This document shows positions 6,713-11,085 of a DNA stretch of 11,085 nucleotides, in pieces. Source of the stretch: Skeletonema tropicum. Lineage: Eukaryota; Bacillariophyta; Thalassiosirophyceae; Thalassiosirales; Thalassiosiraceae. Within the stretch, counting starts at the first letter, position 1; every line of letters begins with the position of its first letter. The DNA lies in the NCBI GenBank assembly GCA_037178625.1, contig JAWZXG010000121.1:1-11085 (forward strand), written 5' to 3'. The position numbers and the translations under genes were made by a program. The notes below the pieces were generated by a model that was given only the letters and a program-made list of their open reading frames with translations, had not been told where the DNA came from and made no database searches.

Positions 6713-7923
6713 CGCTGTGCCAATAATGGATGCCATAGACGCCACCAACCGTCTAACCCCTGCATCAGGATCATCAACTGGACCAATATGATCAATGTTG
6801 ACCGTTGGTTTGGGCCGCGGTAGTGTGTGTGGGGTTGTGGTGTAGCCTCATCACACGGCACCGGCCATCATCTTTTTCAGCCGTCGCCAAGCAGTTGTGG
6901 TGATGGTTACGTCAACTATAAACGTCCGTCTCGTCTCCCCTTCATCACGCGATGATACTTCATATATATGGGGATGTTTCGGTGCCAGTATTCCTTCGGT
7001 TTGGGCTTGTATTCATGCTTAATTCGATAATCGCCGCTCGGTATTATTTTCCGCCCACAATAATAATCGTCGATCATCGACAAATGAAATGATTTAGATG
7101 GCCAGCACACGATAGTGAAGGCAGCCAAATTGAACAATAAAGCATTATGGATGCTCTGGGCTTGTGGAATGGACACAACTATCGCTGTTATGATGAGTCA
7201 ACAAGTCGTCTTCAGAAGGGCAACTCAAAAAAAGCGCGTATTATTTCTGCAAACACGGAGAAGATTAGTGTTATTTCATGTTTAAATATTGGATTGTGGC
7301 GAAAATAGTGCGAACTGAGGGGGATTGGGAAGTGCTGTGTGGGAAGTAGCCGTTCATCATGGACAGTGGAGTGAATGCTGAAGGATATCTACTTGTGGGG
7401 GATAAATGTGAAAATTATTCACTACGCTGAAACAACGCCCATTTGATTATAAAATGTCATGATCGTCAATCGAATTATCCACAATAGTATTAAGTACAAT
7501 AAGGCACTGTGAAATGTATACAATTCATTGTCCAGAGCACCTAATTGCATATAATGCAAAGATTTATCTTCATTCCAGCATGTTTCTACTCTAAAGTAGA
7601 GGTATTATCAACGCCATCGAGGGCAAAGTATCAGTTGAAATTATAGTAATAGCAAGCCCATGATACCTGCTGACGTTGATGATCATTGGTTCTGGATATA
7701 GAAGCATTCTGCGTAGTGCGTAGGCTCCAATTGCAGTGGACAACATGGTCTACCATGGTCAAGATCTGCTGGTGGTATCTATTCTACGAGTAAGTTAGCT
7801 AGTATTATGTACTTACTTACTCTTTCTAAGTGCGGGTTTTTCCCTCCCGCCATTTCTTCTCGCGATAAAAATACGCACAAAAAACCGTAGGGATATCCCA
7901 TTCAGGATGTGTGCTGTTTCTTA

Positions 7924-7983
7924 CAAATACGGTCACGGTGGTGGTGCAAATACGGTCACGGCGGGGGTGCAAATATGGTCACT
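7924..7983 (+). repeat. 23 bp tandem repeat, 2.6 copies
   Basis: The unit CAAATACGGTCACGG followed by TGGTGGTG or CGGGGGTG occurs at 7924-7946 and 7947-7969. A partial third copy, CAAATATGGTCACT, follows at 7970-7983. GTCAC recurs once per unit. Confidence 0.85.
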
Positions 7984-8137
7984 TCAAGTCACGAGGTTCA
8001 ACGTTACTCGTATATATCGCATATAGAGATAAATCACGTAGAGCTGTCAATTCGTGACCAGGTTGCGAACCTACCCCAAGCTTCGGCTCTAAACTCCAGT
8101 AGAGACGGACTCCCAAATTCAAAAATTATCTGACGAA

Positions 8138-8156
8138 GGAGGAGGAGGAGGAGGAG
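8138..8156 (+). repeat. GGA microsatellite
   Basis: Six uninterrupted GGA units form a purine-only stretch in non-coding sequence. Confidence 0.9.
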
Positions 8157-9215
8157 AAACACCGCAGCAAAATTTGAGCCCACCTCTCCCTCTATCCATC
8201 ACCACCATAATCAAAAGATACTACAGCTCTAATCTTCTACCGAAGCTTGGATAAACCATGCTAATGTCCGTCAGAGATTGGAGATTGCCGGCGCCAACAT
8301 GCGGCATACACAACTACCAAGTCCCCACGAATAGCGACTTGATCATCGACCGCATCCGAACGGTCCTTTGGATTTATCTATAGAGGCAGAACTCTCAAAT
8401 CGCCATCGTATTTATGCAAATTATGCGCAAACATACGTTGATGTTGTGACACAATCTACGCGTTGACGGCTCCCTCTATCCTCCATCGTCGGACGATTCC
8501 GTTTAACCAACACAAAATGAACGAGGTAAAGAATATCTCTGATGTTGCTGACAATCAGATAAATGTGTTGCGTCGTCGTTGAGCTCACAAAACACTCAAC
8601 ACGTGATGATTGTTGGCGCTTTGGGCGTCGTCGCTCGACATCAACCAAAACAGATGCGTCAGGTGAAGCTCTTGCCCCTCCTCATAGTGGAAATACTCTT
8701 CTAATGATTCATAACTATCGGCTTGGTCAAAGATTACGTTTTTCCTGGTGTTAGTTGCTGCATCATTCGTGTTTGCAAGTTGCTTTGTGTAGCGTATATA
8801 GTGGGCATACCTCTGTACAAACATATGCATCCGCACGCAACAATTACTATTCGACTATGACACTATAAAGGTCTGCACTAGTGTGAGTTGCGCGGCGTCA
8901 TTTTCGAACACCGTCCGTGCCAAGGGTAAATAAGCGAGCAGGGTTGGCGTCGTTTTGTGAATTTTAAAAGATCCCGTTACCATCTCGTCAGCTCATCGGT
9001 ACTCAAATTTAGCGATGATTTACAAGTTCCGATGTATCGCTCGTACGAATAAAAGTGTGCACGAAACGGCATCAACTTTTCCTAAGTAATAATGCCGGTA
9101 CGACTTTGATATCTTTATATGATTGAGTCTCGCTTGCCTCGTCGTTTCCCGTCATTGAAAGCTCAAATTGATCATTCACCGCTGAAAGCAACGCCAACCA
9201 TGGTCGACGTTGTTG

Positions 9216-9756
9216 CCGCCGCTGAAATAGACCAAGTTAATAGCCGTAATATGCGACGATCGATGGCTGATCGTTACTATGATAAATAAATAAATACAAA
9301 GTTAATCAGATTAGATATCTATGATACTAAAAGGGACCTGCTTCGGTACAACTGTACGGTCTTTTCTATTGCCGAATGGCTTTCCAGACAGCAAGACGGG
9401 AAACTTCCCGTAGGAGTCAAGGACTCCTCTTAAACGCCGAAGCGTCTGTAACCAGGTGAGAGTGCTCCTGCGACACATAGTTGGGACTCAATTCTTTCAG
9501 TCAGGGTGGTGCTGTTTCCGTTTCTTCCTCTTCGGCGGAGCATGGCGTTTGAGTGGTAGCTAACAATGTGGCCTCCCCAAAAACTACGGACTCTGCTTTG
9601 CGTTTCTTGTTCAATAGTGAATGTGTCTGTTGCAATGGCATGGGGTCTGTGACCAAGATTTTCCCCCGAGTTTTGGGACCTCCCGGGATACCGCCGCTGA
9701 AATAGACCAAGTTAATAGCCGTAATATGCGACGATCGATGGCTGATCGTTACTATG
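9216..9756 (+). repeat. 66 bp exact direct repeat flanking a 409 bp insert
   Basis: The 66 bases at 9216-9281 (starting CCGCCGCTGAAATAG, ending GTTACTATG) recur identically at 9691-9756. The second copy pairs further with the right arm than the first does, through GGATTATTAT. So the second copy is the original inner edge and 9282-9690 looks inserted or duplicated. A 69-codon minus-strand frame within (9501-9710, with NKKRKAES and EEEETE) is not recognisable. Confidence 0.85.
9396..9445. other. Three adjacent small perfect hairpins
   Basis: ACGGGAA / TTCCCGT (9396-9411), AGGAGTC / GACTCCT (9412-9428) and ACGC-CGAA-GCGT (9434-9445) follow one another with almost no spacer. A weaker GTAC-AACT-GTAC lies at 9346-9357. 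Such a series could be a structured transcript or transposon end; no known RNA family is recognised. Confidence 0.4.
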
Positions 9757-10201
9757 GATTATTATGTTTATATTATGGATCTTGGATCCAGCCGAAACGC
9801 TCCTTGGGGCGTTCAATAAGCACTGTTCAGTGGCCGACGCACGCCGAACGTCGCCGTCTAATATTGCCTCCATACTGCCTTCCCTCGAGCTATTTGGCAG
9901 CGGCGAGGGTTTCAACACCAAAATAATAATCCATAGTAACGATCAGCCACCGATTGGCTGATGAATCGTCTATTAACTAGGTCTATTTTAACGGCGGCAA
10001 CGGTGACCATGGTTGCCTTCCCTGATGAACGGCGTGTTGGTGCAGATCATCCTGTTCGGACCGGCACTGACTTTCTCAATCGAACTTGCTGACGAGACGG
10101 TAACGGTACTCAGATTTTTTACTTGTTAAAATTTTGGCGGGAACTATCGTCGCCAACCCTGCTCATTTTATTTACCCTTGGTCCGTGCGGGACACAAACA
10201 A

Positions 10202-10252
10202 GTGATTTTATGTCTTCACGAGCGCTTGCCGCGAGTGAAGACATAAGGTCAC
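10202..10252. repeat. 18 bp inverted repeat just outside the fold-back element
   Basis: GTGATTTTATGTCTTCAC (10202-10219) pairs with GTGAAGACATAAGGTCAC (10235-10252) with two mismatches around a 15-base centre. Twelve inner bases (TTATGTCTTCAC) match perfectly. It begins about 16 bases beyond the right arm. Confidence 0.75.
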
Positions 10253-11085
10253 GATTTTTGTGTCGTGGCGGGCTACGGTGTGAGAAACGATCAGCGCAAT
10301 GAACACGAGTGCCCGACCTGACTGTGTCGTGACTCGGGCCGAGCGCAAAAAAGATCGGACAAACACACACTGCTCAAAAGGCGGCCACAAACGATGAACC
10401 AAGACTTAACTCAGCGCACTTGCGCCTGACGAACTAAGTAATTTACCTTACCCAACACTCGTGTATCGCTGCGCTCTCCACTCGTGCTAGATAATCATTC
10501 CTGCGTGAGGAGTATTGTGTAGACTTCGGTAGTGACATATATCACCAACGCCCCTGCCTGCCTTAGTCAAAATTTTATCTTCCCTTTGCATAGTACGATC
10601 CGGCGCGTTCGCATAATCTGGACTGCAACCACTGCAACCTTCATGAGCTCAGTCTACCAGAGTATCCCTACCACGGCCACTATCAGATGTGTCCTTACTA
10701 CTATGTATTCATGGCAGGTCCAAGTGCAGTCATACAGCTTTTCTATCGTCGGCATTTCGCAATCGCTCGCTGTTGATTTATTATTTCTTGCGTTTTTTAC
10801 GCTTTTGCTGTGTTTTTGCTAGTATTGGACGACTAGCCCGCCCCTTACCGCCTAGATTTCGTCATGATAGCTGCCTATGATAGTGCCGAGGTCGTTGCTG
10901 TCGCTAGCGGTGCATGGGACGGTGCCTAGCGGCCTCCAATGCACGGAACGTCATGGTGTTATGTGCTGTTGTTTTTGAGTTAAAAAGTTAACTAAAAAAT
11001 AAATTTTCCCTTATTTTTGAGTTATTTTTTCAAAAACGACAATTGTTTTTAACTCTATAGTAGTGTTATCAATAGGCGCAATTTT
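10253..11085. other. No supported gene; AT-rich right end
   Basis: Nothing here reaches the level of a gene call. A 60-codon open frame without a start (10594-10776, containing NLDCNHCNLHEL and YQMCPYYYV) looks slightly protein-like but has no recognised domain. The last ~110 bases are AT-rich, with GAGTTAAAAA (10977-10986) inverted at 11046-11055 and TTTTTGAGTTA repeated at 10972-10982 and 11014-11024. Confidence 0.5.

Larger units (their letters stand above)
6646..8915. other. Long region without a supported gene
   Basis: I see no convincing coding frame, tRNA or rRNA here. Frames on the minus strand (6916-7176, starting at GTG and tyrosine/lysine rich; 8421-8648; 8585-8836) lack recognisable motifs, introns or neighbours that would support them. 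It contains the 6687-6712 palindrome, a small TTGCAT-ATA-ATGCAA palindrome at 7545-7559, the 23 bp tandem repeat at 7924-7983 and a GGA microsatellite at 8138-8156. Promoters for genes leaving the window cannot be recognised. Confidence 0.5.
8916..10185. mobile_element. Fold-back element with long diverged inverted arms
   Basis: The left arm (about 8916-9281) and the reverse complement of the right arm (about 9924-10185) share ordered blocks: CCAAGGGTAAATAA, GAGCAGGGTTGGCG, CGTTACC(A/G)TCTCGTCAGC, TGCCGGT, CAACCATGGTC, GTTGCCGCCG, ATAGACC(A/T)AGTTAATAG and GGCTGATCGTTACTATG. The order is kept, with substitutions and length differences, so the arms are old rather than an assembly palindrome. 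No transposase frame is evident inside. Exact outer ends and a target duplication could not be fixed. It may be a fold-back or MITE-like transposon, or an old inverted duplication. Confidence 0.6.

Noticed and set aside
6916..7176. 86-codon minus-strand frame starting at GTG
   Set aside because: There is no ATG, no recognised motif and no splice partner. The lysine/tyrosine-rich tail could be chance.
8421..8836. Overlapping minus-strand frames (75 and 83 codons)
   Set aside because: They overlap each other in different frames and match no family I know.
10594..10776. 60-codon plus-strand frame containing NLDCNHCNLHEL and YYYV
   Set aside because: It follows a stop and has no ATG until mid-frame. 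The resemblance to a coding exon is too weak without a search.

Overview
The window looks like nuclear DNA of a diatom, probably a centric one. This is inferred from three things: short GT-AG introns (76-120 bp), a secreted protein built from a Cys-rich repeat of the YPxW...C...ECC...FxW...C type that I associate with diatoms, and a second protein combining a BspA-like (DUF285) segment, a PT-rich linker and a Cys-containing domain of algal surface proteins. There is no sign of bacterial operons, rRNA or CRISPR. Gene density is low and repeats are common.

Layout. 1-457: the 3' end of an unidentified plus-strand gene with a probable one-base frameshift before an acidic tail. 458-1513: no convincing gene, but three copies of a 62-68 bp repeat, a 30 bp direct repeat, a cluster of G/C-run hairpins and a small palindrome/direct-repeat cluster just before the next gene. 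1514-4532: gene A, plus strand, four exons plus a severed 3' part. It encodes a secreted protein with five Cys-rich repeats around three tandem ~100-residue modules. A 394 bp element with terminal inverted repeats and an AACC target duplication sits inside its last exon (3519-3912), and a second lesion, an A7 run at 4225-4231, breaks the frame further on. 4533-5137: spacer between convergent genes. 5138-6645: gene B, minus strand, a decayed surface-protein gene with at least four lesions and a missing 5' part that ends near a 26 bp perfect palindrome. 6646-8915: non-coding, with a 23 bp tandem repeat and a GGA microsatellite. 8916-10185: a fold-back element with diverged inverted arms, an exact 66 bp direct repeat and clustered hairpins. 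10186-11085: a strong hairpin, no convincing gene, and an AT-rich end.

Genes A and B converge and both look like cell-surface or extracellular proteins, but nothing in the sequence links them in one pathway. Both read as pseudogenes in this assembly. The transposon in gene A is a genuine biological event. Several one-base lesions lie in A/T runs and could instead be sequencing errors, so read-level checking matters before calling either gene dead.
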